64,000 nucleotides of DNA, taken from contig JANQGH010000084.1 of NCBI GenBank assembly GCA_028277405.1, positions 60,565 to 124,564 on the forward strand. Reading direction: 5' to 3'. The DNA comes from Alphaproteobacteria bacterium. GTDB lineage: Bacteria > Pseudomonadota > Alphaproteobacteria > DSM-16000 > Inquilinaceae. Under the pieces are notes generated by a model. The model was not told the origin of the DNA. It ran no database searches and saw only the letters and a program-made list of their open reading frames with translations. Below, in pieces: positions 28,282 through 37,012 of this stretch (positions are counted from its first letter, which is position 1; every line of letters starts with the position of its first letter). The position numbers and the translations under genes were made by a program.

Positions 28282-29541
28282 ATGACCGACTACGAGGCCG
28301 TGTTCAAGGCCGCGATCGATGAGCTTCGCGACGAAGGCCGCTATCGGCTGTTTGCCGAGTTGGAGCGCCGCGTCGGGTCGTTTCCGGCGGCGCGGCACCA
28401 TGGTCACGGCAGCGTGAACGTCGCCGGCGACGTGCGCTGGTGCCCGGGCGGCGGCGAAGCGGCGGACATCACAATTTGGTGTTCCAACGATTATCTGGGC
28501 ATGGGCCAGAGCTCGATGGTCATCGACGCCATGAAAAAGGCGTTGGATCATTGCGGCGCCGGCGCCGGCGGCACGCGCAACATCTCCGGCACCCATGTGT
28601 ATCACCGCATGCTGGAAGAGGAGTTGGCCGACCTGCACGGCAAAGAAGCCGCGCTGCTGTTCACCTCCGGCTATATCGCCAACGAGGCGACACTCTCGAC
28701 GCTTGCCCGCAAACTGCCGAACTGCGTCGTCTTCTCCGATGCGCTGAACCACGCCTCCATGATCTCGGGCATTCGCAATTCCGGCGCGGAAAAAGCGATC
28801 TTTCGCCACAACGACGTGGCGCATCTCGACCAGTTGATGGCCCGCTATCCGAAGGAACGACCAAAGCTCGTGGCCTTCGAAAGCGTCTATTCGATGGACG
28901 GAGACATCGCGCCGATCGCCGAAATCTGCGACGTGGCCGACAAGCACGGCGCCATGACCTATCTGGACGAGGTGCACGCGGTCGGCATGTATGGCCCGCG
29001 CGGCGGCGGCGTGGCCGAACGCGACGGTGTCATGGATCGGATCACCGTGATCGAAGGCACGCTCGGCAAGGCCTTCGGCGTGATGGGTGGCTACATCGCC
29101 GCCTCGACGGACCTGGTCGACGTGGTGCGCAGCTTTGCGCCAGGCTTCATCTTCACGACAGCCCTGCCGCCGACCATTTGCGCGGGCGGCTTGACCAGCA
29201 TTCGCCACCTGAAACAAAGCCAGGTCGAGCGCGACGAGCAACAGGCGCGCGCCGCCGCCCTGAAACGCATGCTGCGCGAGGCTGGCCTGCCGGTCATGCC
29301 CTCCGTCAGCCACATCGTGCCCTTGCTGGTCGGCGATCCTCGGCTTTGCAAGCAGGCCACCGATCTGTTGATCGAGCGGCACATGATTTACGTGCAACCC
29401 ATCAACTACCCGACCGTGCCGCGAGGGACCGAGCGGCTGCGCCTGACCCCGTCCCCGCTCCATTCGGAGCTCCAGATGGCGCGACTGGTGGACGCGCTGA
29501 AGGATGTCTGGCAGCGCTTGGACATCCAACAAGCGGCTTAG
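28282..29541 (+). CDS. hemA: 5-aminolevulinate synthase (Shemin pathway)
   Basis: 419-residue PLP enzyme condensing glycine and succinyl-CoA to 5-aminolevulinate, the first step of heme and other tetrapyrroles in Alphaproteobacteria. Family motifs: [44 protein letters not shown], the PLP-lysine region [17 protein letters not shown], and the C-terminal [19 protein letters not shown]. Upstream frame continues, but ATG 28282 with a TTGGGAG site gives the usual family length. The FNR box and strong -10 upstream suggest oxygen control. Confidence 0.95.
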   Translation: MTDYEAVFKAAIDELRDEGRYRLFAELERRVGSFPAARHHGHGSVNVAGDVRWCPGGGEAADITIWCSNDYLGMGQSSMVIDAMKKALDHCGAGAGGTRNISGTHVYHRMLEEELADLHGKEAALLFTSGYIANEATLSTLARKLPNCVVFSDALNHASMISGIRNSGAEKAIFRHNDVAHLDQLMARYPKERPKLVAFESVYSMDGDIAPIAEICDVADKHGAMTYLDEVHAVGMYGPRGGGVAERDGVMDRITVIEGTLGKAFGVMGGYIAASTDLVDVVRSFAPGFIFTTALPPTICAGGLTSIRHLKQSQVERDEQQARAAALKRMLREAGLPVMPSVSHIVPLLVGDPRLCKQATDLLIERHMIYVQPINYPTVPRGTERLRLTPSPLHSELQMARLVDALKDVWQRLDIQQAA

Positions 29542-29618
29542 ACTTGCCAGTTTATGAAATGTTTTTTCGTTCTTCTGACGGACTAACTTAACGTCTTGGT
29601 TCTCGCGAGGTTTTAAAA

Positions 29619-29678
29619 ATGGAATTCGTGATCATTCTGGGAGTTGTCGCATTTTTCTTTTGGCAGACCTTTGAATAA
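29619..29678 (+). CDS. Candidate 19-residue membrane micropeptide downstream of hemA
   Basis: ATG 29619 follows GCGAGG at a good ribosome-site distance and opens 19 codons ending TAA. The peptide MEFVIILGVVAFFFWQTFE is almost entirely hydrophobic with acidic ends, the size and character of a single-span membrane peptide such as the small subunits of terminal oxidases or transporters. It begins 77 bases after hemA with no terminator between. No homology claim is made; coding status rests on ribosome site and composition only. Confidence 0.4.
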   Translation: MEFVIILGVVAFFFWQTFE

Positions 29679-29930
29679 GGTCATCCTAGCCATCTAGGTG
29701 CACAGGCGATGTGGACCCGCTGACGATCGTGCCGAACGATCGGTTGCGGGCGAGCGGCGTCTGCCGGCCCTGGGCTAAAATATGATCCTACAAGGCAAAT
29801 TAGACCTTGAGGCATATCGCCTGAGCCCATAGGCTCGCCGGATCGTGTCTGGGAACAACCGTCGAGGCAACGCAGAGTGCCAAGGCGGATCTAAGAGTAA
29901 TCATCCATTAGACTTTGGGGAGGAAATACA
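29679..29930. other. Non-coding stretch before the TRAP operon
   Basis: No plausible gene. It contains two small inverted repeats, CCTAG-CCAT-CTAGG at 29685-29698 and CGATCGT-GCCGA-ACGATCG at 29724-29742, neither followed by a T-run, and an AT-rich patch around 29775-29812. The promoter of the TRAP operon presumably lies here, but I cannot assign it with confidence. Confidence 0.5.
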
Positions 29931-30986
29931 GTGAAGTCAGCTACATTCACGGCTGCCTCGGCGCTCGCGATCGCGACGGCCGCCTTTGTCGGGGTGACGG
30001 CGTCCGCCAATGCCCAATCCGTCGAAATGTCGATGGCGTCGACCTATCCGGGCTCGTTGACCCAGCTGGGCACGCTTGGCCAGCGGATCTCCGACCAGAT
30101 CGAATTGGTCTCCGGCGGCGACATCGTGATCGAGTTTGCCGAGCCCGGCGCCCTGATGCCGGCGTTGGAGGTGTTCGACGCCGTGTCCACCGGCGCGGTC
30201 GAGGCGGGCTGGTCGACGCCTGGCTATTGGATCGGCATTGAGCCTGCATTGGCGCTGTTCGGCGCCGTGCCGTTCGGTCCGGAGGCGGGCGAGTATCTCG
30301 CCTGGTACTATTTCGGCGGCGGCGAAACGCTGCTGGACGAGATCTACAGCCAATACAACATCAAGGCGATCATCTGCGGCATCATCGCGCCGGAGGCGTC
30401 CGGCTGGTTCCGCGAGCCGATCGAATCGGCCGAGGACCTTGAAGGCCTGGTCATGCGCTTCTTCGGGCTTGGCGCCCGGGTCATGGAACGCATGGGCGTG
30501 TCGACCCAGTTGCTGGCCGGCGGCGACATCTTCCCGGCGCTGGAGCTGGGCACGATCGACGCCACGGAATTCTCGATGCCGGCCATCGACCTCAATCTCG
30601 GCTTCCACCAGGTCGCCGGCCACTACTACTTCCCGGGCTGGCATCAGCAATCGACCATGTTCGATCTGATGATCAATCTCGATCTTTGGAACGAGATGAA
30701 CGAGACCCAGCAGGCCCAGATCCTGTCCGTCTGCGGCGACAATGTGCGCTATGGCCTGGCCGAGGGCGAGGCGATCCAGTTCGCCGCACTGCAACAGTTG
30801 CAGGATGACCACGACGTCACCGTGCATGAGTGGAGCCCCGAGGTCTTGGCCGCGCTCGAAGCCGCGTGGCAGGAGGTCAATCAGGAACTCGTCGACGAAA
30901 GCGAAAACTACGCGCGCGTCTGGGACAGCCTGTCGACCTTCCGCGACAATTACGAGCAATGGGGCGAACTCGGCTATCTAGACTAG
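29931..30986 (+). CDS. dctP: TRAP transporter substrate-binding protein DctP (2-oxo acid/TakP-like)
   Basis: 351-residue periplasmic binding protein with a signal peptide ending ANA-QSV. The start is GTG 29931, preceded by a strong GGGGAGGAAA site. Motifs such as LVMRFFGLGARVMERMGVSTQLLAGGDIFPALELGTIDATEF and the ligand-region segment LGFHQVAGHYYFPGWHQQST place it with the TakP/lactate-2-oxo acid branch rather than classical C4-dicarboxylate DctP. First gene of dctP-dctQ-dctM. Ligand identity is inferred only from family resemblance. Confidence 0.92.
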   Translation: MKSATFTAASALAIATAAFVGVTASANAQSVEMSMASTYPGSLTQLGTLGQRISDQIELVSGGDIVIEFAEPGALMPALEVFDAVSTGAVEAGWSTPGYWIGIEPALALFGAVPFGPEAGEYLAWYYFGGGETLLDEIYSQYNIKAIICGIIAPEASGWFREPIESAEDLEGLVMRFFGLGARVMERMGVSTQLLAGGDIFPALELGTIDATEFSMPAIDLNLGFHQVAGHYYFPGWHQQSTMFDLMINLDLWNEMNETQQAQILSVCGDNVRYGLAEGEAIQFAALQQLQDDHDVTVHEWSPEVLAALEAAWQEVNQELVDESENYARVWDSLSTFRDNYEQWGELGYLD

Positions 30987-31036
30987 CCCCTGAACGACAC
31001 CGGCTTTGCACGGTGACGATACTTGGCTAACTGGCG

Positions 31037-31078
31037 AGACCGGGCGTCCACTATCGGGTGCCCGGTCTTCTTGTTTTT
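31037..31078 (+). terminator. Intrinsic terminator/attenuator between dctP and dctQ
   Basis: AGACCGGGC and GCCCGGTCT make a perfect 9-bp stem with a 14-base loop, followed by TCTTGTTTTT. It lies 50 bases after dctP and 60 bases before dctQ, so it would favour the binding protein over the membrane subunits. Confidence 0.82.
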
Positions 31079-31138
31079 GGTTTGCCCTTGTCGTTGACCG
31101 CGTGACGCTTCGACCTGCTGGATGAAGGACGGCATCCG

Positions 31139-31804
31139 ATGGAACTCCTGCTCAAGGTTAGCGACGGCCTAAAGGCCTTTGTCATTGCCGTCGGCCGGGT
31201 TGCGGCCTGGATCGCGCTGGTCCTCATCCTGGTCATCCTGTTCGACGTCATAACCCGCTACATGAAGGGCAGTGACTGGATCCACAACTATCCAGGCCTG
31301 CAGGACTTCTTCCATGCCATCGACCCCTATGCCAGCTCCACCAAATTGCAGGAGTTGGAGTGGCACCTGCACGGGGCCCTGTTCCTGCTCTGTCTCGGCT
31401 ATGCCTATCTGAAAGACGCGCACGTGCGCATCGAGCTGCTGCGCGATAACTTCTCTCTCAGGCTACGGGCCTGGGTCGAGATGGCCGGCATCGTGCTGGG
31501 GCTGCTGTTCTACTGCTACGTGGTCATCACGTACGGCTTTGACTTTGCCGAGCGCGCCTTTGTGCGCAACGAGGGGTCGTCGGCGATGACCGGTCTGCCG
31601 CAACGCTGGATCATCAAATCCTTCCTGCCGATCGGTTTCTTCCTGCTGGCGCTGGCCGGCCTCTCGGTATTGCTGCGCTGCTTGGTGTTTCTGTTCGGGC
31701 CGCCTCACCTGCGGGACGAGGCCGGCGGGTTTCTGGAACCCAAGGAACTGCTCGAGGACGAGGGTGCCACCATTGACGAGATCGTAGCCGAGGAGCGCCG
31801 GTGA
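31139..31804 (+). CDS. dctQ: TRAP transporter small permease subunit DctQ
   Basis: 221 residues with four hydrophobic helices (about 20-40, 78-95, 118-138 and 160-185). It is larger than the usual 160-180 residues because of an extended loop after helix 1 (SDWIHNYPGLQDFFHAIDPY) and an acidic C-terminal tail; both are typical of the mannitol/chloroaromatic-type DctQ group. It has the family feature LEWHLHGALFLLCLGYAYLKDAHVRIE. The stop overlaps the dctM start (TGATG). Confidence 0.92.
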   Translation: MELLLKVSDGLKAFVIAVGRVAAWIALVLILVILFDVITRYMKGSDWIHNYPGLQDFFHAIDPYASSTKLQELEWHLHGALFLLCLGYAYLKDAHVRIELLRDNFSLRLRAWVEMAGIVLGLLFYCYVVITYGFDFAERAFVRNEGSSAMTGLPQRWIIKSFLPIGFFLLALAGLSVLLRCLVFLFGPPHLRDEAGGFLEPKELLEDEGATIDEIVAEERR

Positions 31805-33168
31805 TGGAATTCGTCGATCTGCTGCCGGCCTTCATGTTCCTGGCGCTGGCGATCCTCTTGTTCACGGGCTTGCCGGTGGCCATCGTTCTTGGCGGTATCG
31901 GCATCGGTTTTGCCTATTTCGCCCTGTCGATCGGCGAGTTTCGCGAGGCCTGGATCGGCCTTGTCGTCGGCCGAATATATGGTGGTATCGTCGAGAACCT
32001 GGTTCTCGTGGCCATACCGATGTTCATCTATATGGGCACGATGCTGGAGAAATCCGGCGTTGCGAATGACCTGCTGCACACGCTTCAGGTGTTGCTGCGC
32101 CGGGTTCCCGGCGGGCTGGCGCTGTCGGTGACCCTGATGGGCACGATCATGGCGGCAACCACGGGCATCATCGGGGCCTCGGTGGTCATGATGACCCTGC
32201 TGGCCCTGCCGGTCATGCTGACGCGCGGCTACAACGTGCCGCTGGCGACCGGCACGATCGCCGCATCGGGCACCCTGGGCATTCTGATACCGCCGTCGAT
32301 CATGCTGGTGATCATGGGCGACCTGCTGTCGATCTCGGTGGGCTCGCTGTTCCTGGCGGCGGTCTTTCCGGGCCTGGTGCTCGCCCTTTGCTACATGCTG
32401 ATGATCTACATCACCTGTAACATCAAGCCGTCGCTGGCACCGCCCCTGCCGGAGGACATGGGACCAAGCTCGCGGCGCGAGCTGTGGGGCATGGTCTTCA
32501 AAAGCTTCATTCCACCCATCGCGCTGATTGTCCTGGTCTTGGGCTCGATTTTCGCCGGCCTGGCGACACCGACCGAGGCCTCTGGCATCGGGGCGGCCGG
32601 GGCGACGTTGCTGGCCCTGCTCAACAGGCGCCTGAACTGGTCGGTGCTGCGCGAGGTGCTGGAGCGGTCGGCGCTGACCGGCGCCATGCTGTTCTTCATC
32701 TTCGTTGGTGCCACGGCCTTCTCCTACGTCTTCCGCCGGCTGGGCGGCGACCCGATGATCGAGGGCTTCATCTTCGCCTTCGGCCTGGGCGACTGGGGCA
32801 TTCTGTTCATCTTGATGGCCGTCGTGTTCTTCCTCGGCTTCTTCTTCGACTGGATCGAGATCACCCTGATCGTGCTTCCGGTCTTCGCGCCGATCGTGGC
32901 GGCCCTGGATTTCGGGGCTCATGTCGGCACCGAATACGTCGTGGTCTGGTTCGCCATCCTTGTCGCGGTGAACCTGCAAACCAGCTTTTTGACGCCACCG
33001 TTCGGCTTCGCGCTGTTCTATATGAAGGGGGTGGCACCGCCCTCGGTGCGCATCCAGGCCATCTACCGCGGCATCATCCCGTTTGTTCTGGTCCAGCTGA
33101 TCGGCATGCTGCTGGTGCTTGGTTTCCCGCAGATCGCGCTGTGGCTGCCAGAGACGTTGCTCGAATAG
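31804..33168 (+). CDS. dctM: TRAP transporter large permease subunit DctM
   Basis: 454 residues with about twelve transmembrane segments. DctM signatures: MFIYMGTMLEKSG, TTGIIGASVVMMTLLALPVML, ASGTLGILIPPSIMLVIMG and NLQTSFLTPPFGFALFY. It forms the cation-driven channel with DctQ and DctP. A GTG at 31801 is also in frame, but ATG 31804 overlaps the dctQ stop as TGATG, the usual coupling arrangement. Confidence 0.94.
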   Translation: MEFVDLLPAFMFLALAILLFTGLPVAIVLGGIGIGFAYFALSIGEFREAWIGLVVGRIYGGIVENLVLVAIPMFIYMGTMLEKSGVANDLLHTLQVLLRRVPGGLALSVTLMGTIMAATTGIIGASVVMMTLLALPVMLTRGYNVPLATGTIAASGTLGILIPPSIMLVIMGDLLSISVGSLFLAAVFPGLVLALCYMLMIYITCNIKPSLAPPLPEDMGPSSRRELWGMVFKSFIPPIALIVLVLGSIFAGLATPTEASGIGAAGATLLALLNRRLNWSVLREVLERSALTGAMLFFIFVGATAFSYVFRRLGGDPMIEGFIFAFGLGDWGILFILMAVVFFLGFFFDWIEITLIVLPVFAPIVAALDFGAHVGTEYVVVWFAILVAVNLQTSFLTPPFGFALFYMKGVAPPSVRIQAIYRGIIPFVLVQLIGMLLVLGFPQIALWLPETLLE

Positions 33169-33185
33169 CCTGAACCGTTCACACC

Positions 33186-33590
33186 ATGAGACGATCGCTG
33201 TTGGCAGCTGTCCTCGCGGCTGCCCTGCCCCTCGCCGCCTGCGACGAGGGCGATACGACCGACACTTCCGCCGTTAACGCCGAGGGGCGCCAGCTGTTTG
33301 AGCAGCGCTGCAGCGCCTGCCATGTGGCCACGGCCGAGCAAAACCGCGTGGGCCCCCATCTGGTCGACATGTTCGGACGGACCGCCGGCGCCGTCGCGGA
33401 CTTCCGCTACTCCGATGCCATGGCGAACTCTGGCATCGTCTGGACGGACGAGACGTTGGCCGCCTATCTGACGGCCCCGCGCACCTACATTCCGGGCAAT
33501 CGCATGGCTTTCGCGGGGCTGGCGCGCCCCGGCGACATCGAAAACCTGCTCGACTATCTGCGCGTGGTTACGGCACCGGCGCCGGACTAA
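33186..33590 (+). CDS. Small c-type cytochrome, probable lipoprotein
   Basis: 134 residues. The N-terminal signal ends in a lipobox-like LPLAAC with Cys19, so the protein is probably anchored to a membrane. The heme-binding motif CSACH is at 42-46, and a likely axial Met107 lies in PGNRMAFAG; VGPHLVDMFGRTAG is typical of cytochrome c2/c550-like class I proteins. It follows dctM by 17 bases and may share its transcript. The last 23 bases overlap the convergent gene on the minus strand. Redox partner unknown. Confidence 0.87.
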   Translation: MRRSLLAAVLAAALPLAACDEGDTTDTSAVNAEGRQLFEQRCSACHVATAEQNRVGPHLVDMFGRTAGAVADFRYSDAMANSGIVWTDETLAAYLTAPRTYIPGNRMAFAGLARPGDIENLLDYLRVVTAPAPD

Positions 33591-34326
33591 GTCCGGCTCG
33601 GCGTTGTATCCTTAGGGCGGCGTCGAGGTCGTCGATGCGCTCGGCGATGTCGATATCGAGGCCGGACAGAACCTCCAGCGAACGGTCCTCTAGGACCTCG
33701 TGAAGCGGGCGCCCTTGGCCGTGGTCGGCCAACGCCCGGTCGCGCCGTCTTAGCAGCCAGCCGATCTCAGGACGGTAAAGCCTCGACAGCGCCGTAACCC
33801 AGCGATTGACCGGCCATGACGGTTGGGCATGTCCGATCGCGAACCGGTCCACCAACCCGACCAGGTCCGAAGCCGCGAACCAGATCTCGTTGGTTACCCA
33901 GCGGTTGGTGGTGAACAGGTGAAGAGGCCGGCCACCGCCGTCAACGGAGACCGCCGCGAGGTGGCAGAGCCCATCGCCCTGCTCCGCCAGCGGCACGATG
34001 TCGATCGGCATGCCCTCGCGGCGCAAGAACAGGTGGAAATGCCCCAGCTCTCCCGCCAAACGCTCGGCCTCGGGATGGATGTGGAAGTAGAACTGGGCGT
34101 GGTGTTCGGCGTCATAGACGTCGCCTTGCGGGTAGTGCTGCCAGTCGGCGATGGTTGCGGCGGGTCCGGCGCCCAGCTCGGTCAATACGGTGTGCCCGGT
34201 CTTCGCCAGAACATGCTGACAGGTCAGAACCTCGACGGCCGCCTCTCGCATCGACAGCAAATCGTCACGCGGCAGCGATGCCAACTCTGGGGGGCCATCG
34301 ACGGCCGCCGGGACCGTTTCGGTCAT
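33568..34326 (-). CDS. Conserved uncharacterised protein (possibly DUF6969 family)
   Basis: 252-residue soluble protein with no signal peptide. Notable segments: DWQHYPQGDVYDAEHHAQFYFHIHP (a His-rich, metal-site-like stretch), GHFHLFLR and TTNRWVTNEIWFAASD. I associate it with an uncharacterised alphaproteobacterial family from memory and cannot confirm that. Its start overlaps the stop of the TAXI binding-protein gene (ATGA), so the two are translationally coupled, suggesting a shared role. The 3' end overlaps the cytochrome gene by 23 bases. Confidence 0.75.
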   Translation of the reverse strand: MTETVPAAVDGPPELASLPRDDLLSMREAAVEVLTCQHVLAKTGHTVLTELGAGPAATIADWQHYPQGDVYDAEHHAQFYFHIHPEAERLAGELGHFHLFLRREGMPIDIVPLAEQGDGLCHLAAVSVDGGGRPLHLFTTNRWVTNEIWFAASDLVGLVDRFAIGHAQPSWPVNRWVTALSRLYRPEIGWLLRRRDRALADHGQGRPLHEVLEDRSLEVLSGLDIDIAERIDDLDAALRIQRRAGLSPAPVP

Positions 34327-35303
34327 CTCCCCGTCTGGTCGGCCAGCAATGAGGCGGCGCGATCATGCACCGGCACGCCGTTTCGGACGGCCAACGTCGC
34401 CGACTGGCTGAGGCCGCCAAGGGCCGGATGCCGCCCGCTGATCCGCTCCAGATCATCCAAGATGCCCGAGAGCAGGAGGTCCACCGATGCCGTATCGACA
34501 TCGGACAGCGTGACCAGCATGGCAATCGGCCCGGCGCTGTTAACGGCATCGTCGATGCCCGGATAGAGACCGCCGGGGATGGCAGCCGGGACAAGGCTGC
34601 CATTGGCGGTCAGCAAGGCCTCGATATCGTCCTGCCCCATCGCGACCGCTTGCATGTCGCATGTGCTGGCGGCGCGATGGATCGTGCCGCTCGGGTGGGC
34701 GGCGATGAAGGCGATGGCGTCGACCTCTCCCGCGCACAAGGCATCGACCTGATCGGCGAGCGGAATTTCGTTGAAGTTCTCGCGCTCGTGGACCTGACCA
34801 GAGACGTCCAGGGCAAGGCGCAGAAGCTGGCCGGTCGCATTGCCGGGCTCGCCGATATTCACGACCCGGCCCTCAAGGTCCGCGAGCGAGACAATGCCGT
34901 CATCCGCCCGAACGAGAATTGTCAGCGGTTCCGGAAACAGGCCCAGCACGGCGCGCAGGGTCTGGCTCAGATCACCATCGTCAAAGGGCGGCAACCCGAC
35001 CATTGCCTCGGCGACCCGATCGGATCGCGCGATCGCAAAATCCACGTCGCCCAGCGACAGGCGGACGAGGTTCTCCGTCGAGCCGCTGGTGGCCAGAACA
35101 TCGATGTCGCCATCCGCCGCCTCGGCCAGAATGTTGGCAATCGGGAAGTAAACACCGGCGGGCGCGCCAGATGCCACGACCGGCGCGCGAACGGCACTGG
35201 CAATCTCCGTGACGGCTTCGGAGCCACCCTGCTGCGCGTTGGCCACGCACGGAAACAAGGCGACGGCTAGCGTCGCGACGGCAAAGATCCTGTTGAACGG
35301 CAT
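34323..35303 (-). CDS. TAXI-family TRAP solute-binding protein, orphan
   Basis: 326 residues with a signal peptide ending ANA-QQG. TAXI-family features: ASGAPAGVYFPIANILAE (relative of the family's GTGGTGGVYYP), TSGSTENLVRLSLGDVDFAIARSD, and RVVNIGEPGNATGQLLRLAL. No TRAP permease is adjacent; the only TAXI permease in the window is cut by the left edge at 1-1654. It may feed that permease or have become a sensor with the coupled downstream protein. Confidence 0.88.
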   Translation of the reverse strand: MPFNRIFAVATLAVALFPCVANAQQGGSEAVTEIASAVRAPVVASGAPAGVYFPIANILAEAADGDIDVLATSGSTENLVRLSLGDVDFAIARSDRVAEAMVGLPPFDDGDLSQTLRAVLGLFPEPLTILVRADDGIVSLADLEGRVVNIGEPGNATGQLLRLALDVSGQVHERENFNEIPLADQVDALCAGEVDAIAFIAAHPSGTIHRAASTCDMQAVAMGQDDIEALLTANGSLVPAAIPGGLYPGIDDAVNSAGPIAMLVTLSDVDTASVDLLLSGILDDLERISGRHPALGGLSQSATLAVRNGVPVHDRAASLLADQTGR

Positions 35304-35360
35304 GGACAGCGACCGATTCGCGAAAAAAACTACGGTTCTACGATAGCGGATAATGACGGG

Positions 35361-36017
35361 TCAGGGACGATAGCGCGTGTTTGTCGGCCAGTCGGACTGG
35401 CCATTGCGCAAGGTCCATTCGACCACGTCGCCCATGGTATCGCCAAGGGCCTCGTCGAAGGCGATCAGAACGTCGTCGAAGCCGTTTGTGGCGGCCTGGG
35501 CCTCCGCCGGGAAACTGCCGCTGGCAAAGATCAGGCGGTCCGGCATGCGCACCAATCGGGCGTTCAGCCGGGCTTCCACCAGGGTGGTTCCGTCGGGCTG
35601 TGGTTCGGCCTGAAACTCGCGCAGTTCGGTCTGCAAAATGTAGTCCGCCCGAAGGCCGGACACGTCGCGGCCGACCGCTATGATTCTCTCGGTGTTCTGG
35701 AAGCTCTCGATCAACAGGGTCAGCACCATGGCCGGCGCCCGATCGGTCCAGGCGACGCCCGCGTAATAGTCGATCTGAATGAGATCCGGGCTGACGGCAA
35801 TCCGGGTCGTGTTCAGCCCTGCCGGCGCCACCGGTTCCTCGACCAACAGTTGCCAGTTCGCCAAGGGCAGGTCGGGCGCGAAAGTGCTCTTCGGCGTTAG
35901 CGTGTAGAGATCGGGCGGGTCTGGCCGCGACAGCAATGTCCCGCTGCACCCGGCAATGGCCAGGGAAAGACCGCCGATGGCGGCGGCCCCGAAGGTTCGA
36001 CGGTCTAGTTTGCTCAT
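35361..36017 (-). CDS. ABC-type transport auxiliary lipoprotein (PqiC/DUF330-like)
   Basis: 218 residues with a lipobox near residues 20-25 (LAIAGC) after a Tat-like DRRTFGAAAIGG leader. PqiC-family features: PPDLYTLTPKSTF, DLIQIDYYAGVAWTDRAPAMV and SGLRADYILQTELREFQAE. It is the last gene of an MlaE-MlaF-MlaD type lipid ABC operon and probably acts as its outer-membrane-side partner. The start ATG 36017 gives the leader; upstream in-frame ATGs at 36041 and 36038 overlap mlaD. Confidence 0.87.
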   Translation of the reverse strand: MSKLDRRTFGAAAIGGLSLAIAGCSGTLLSRPDPPDLYTLTPKSTFAPDLPLANWQLLVEEPVAPAGLNTTRIAVSPDLIQIDYYAGVAWTDRAPAMVLTLLIESFQNTERIIAVGRDVSGLRADYILQTELREFQAEPQPDGTTLVEARLNARLVRMPDRLIFASGSFPAEAQAATNGFDDVLIAFDEALGDTMGDVVEWTLRNGQSDWPTNTRYRP

Positions 36018-36037
36018 CGCATGGATGCTCCGGCCCA

Positions 36038-37003
36038 TCAACGTATCGGCGCCACGCCCTGGCTGTTGTCGCCGAACAGGAACTGGGACGGGTCGTTGCC
36101 CAGCTGTTCGGTCACGCGGTTCACATTGACCGCAAGCGAACGCAATTCGGTGATTAACAGCGTCAGGTCGTAAAGGCCACCTTGCGAGAACTCGGCGATG
36201 CCCGGCCGGATCTGCGACAGCAGCAAGGTCGCCTGGTTCGCGGCGCTATCGAACGATTCCGTGGCCGATGCGACCGATGCCGTGACGCTTCGGATTGAAG
36301 TGTCGGCTGTTGTGAGCAACTGATCCAGCCGATCGGTAATGCCGACCATATCGACGCGCAACTCCTCGGCCAAGCCGTCGACATTGGTGACCAGCGAGTT
36401 GATCCGCTCGCCCGTTCCCGACAAAGAGGCAATCTGTCGATTCAAATCCTCGCTGATGCTGCGGACGTTGGCGATGGTCGCGCTGATGTTGTCGATGTTC
36501 TCCTCAGACAGCAGGTCGGTGATGCGGCCGACGGCCGTGTTGACGCCGTTCAGGATCTCAGGCAATTCGTTGGAAATCGCCTGCAAGGTCGATGGCGAGG
36601 TGGGGATTTCCGGCGGCTCACCATCGACGGATTCGATCGGCGGATTGCCGGGCGCGCCGCCACTGATTTCGACATACTGACCGCCGGTGATGCCGGCCAG
36701 TTCCAATTGTGCGGTGCTGCCTTGGGTGATCGGAATGTCCGAATCGATCTGCATCGTGACTTTTACAAGATTGAAATTGTTCGGGTTGATCTGGAATGCG
36801 GTGACCTCGCCGGCTGGAATGCCCTGGAACCGGACGGGACTGCCGGCCTGGAGGCCGTTAATGGACCCGCTGAAATTCGCAACATAGGTGTGGGTCGCCT
36901 GGCTGACGCTCAACTGCCCAAGCCAGATAACGAAGATCACCAGGCCGACGGCAAGGGCCACAACAAAGCTGCCGACGGCGATATAGCTCCCCTTGGTTTC
37001 CAT
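36038..37003 (-). CDS. mlaD: MCE-family lipid transport protein MlaD-like
   Basis: 321 residues. One N-terminal membrane helix (about 9-30), then the MCE domain (about 38-120) with SGSINGLQAGSPVRFQGIPAGEV and ITGGQYVEI. The C-terminal half is a long helical/coiled-coil region (about 140-300), as in proteobacterial MlaD/PqiB tunnels. It carries lipids across the periplasm between MlaE and an outer-membrane-side partner. The operon lacks an MlaC gene, which fits direct bridging. Confidence 0.92.
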   Translation of the reverse strand: METKGSYIAVGSFVVALAVGLVIFVIWLGQLSVSQATHTYVANFSGSINGLQAGSPVRFQGIPAGEVTAFQINPNNFNLVKVTMQIDSDIPITQGSTAQLELAGITGGQYVEISGGAPGNPPIESVDGEPPEIPTSPSTLQAISNELPEILNGVNTAVGRITDLLSEENIDNISATIANVRSISEDLNRQIASLSGTGERINSLVTNVDGLAEELRVDMVGITDRLDQLLTTADTSIRSVTASVASATESFDSAANQATLLLSQIRPGIAEFSQGGLYDLTLLITELRSLAVNVNRVTEQLGNDPSQFLFGDNSQGVAPIR

Positions 37004-37012
37004 CCGCCGGTC

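Noticed and set aside
31418..31429. GCGCACGTGCGC palindrome inside dctQ
   Set aside because: It lacks the 3-base centre of the operator class at 16 kb and 56.8 kb and lies within conserved DctQ codons, so it is probably coincidence.
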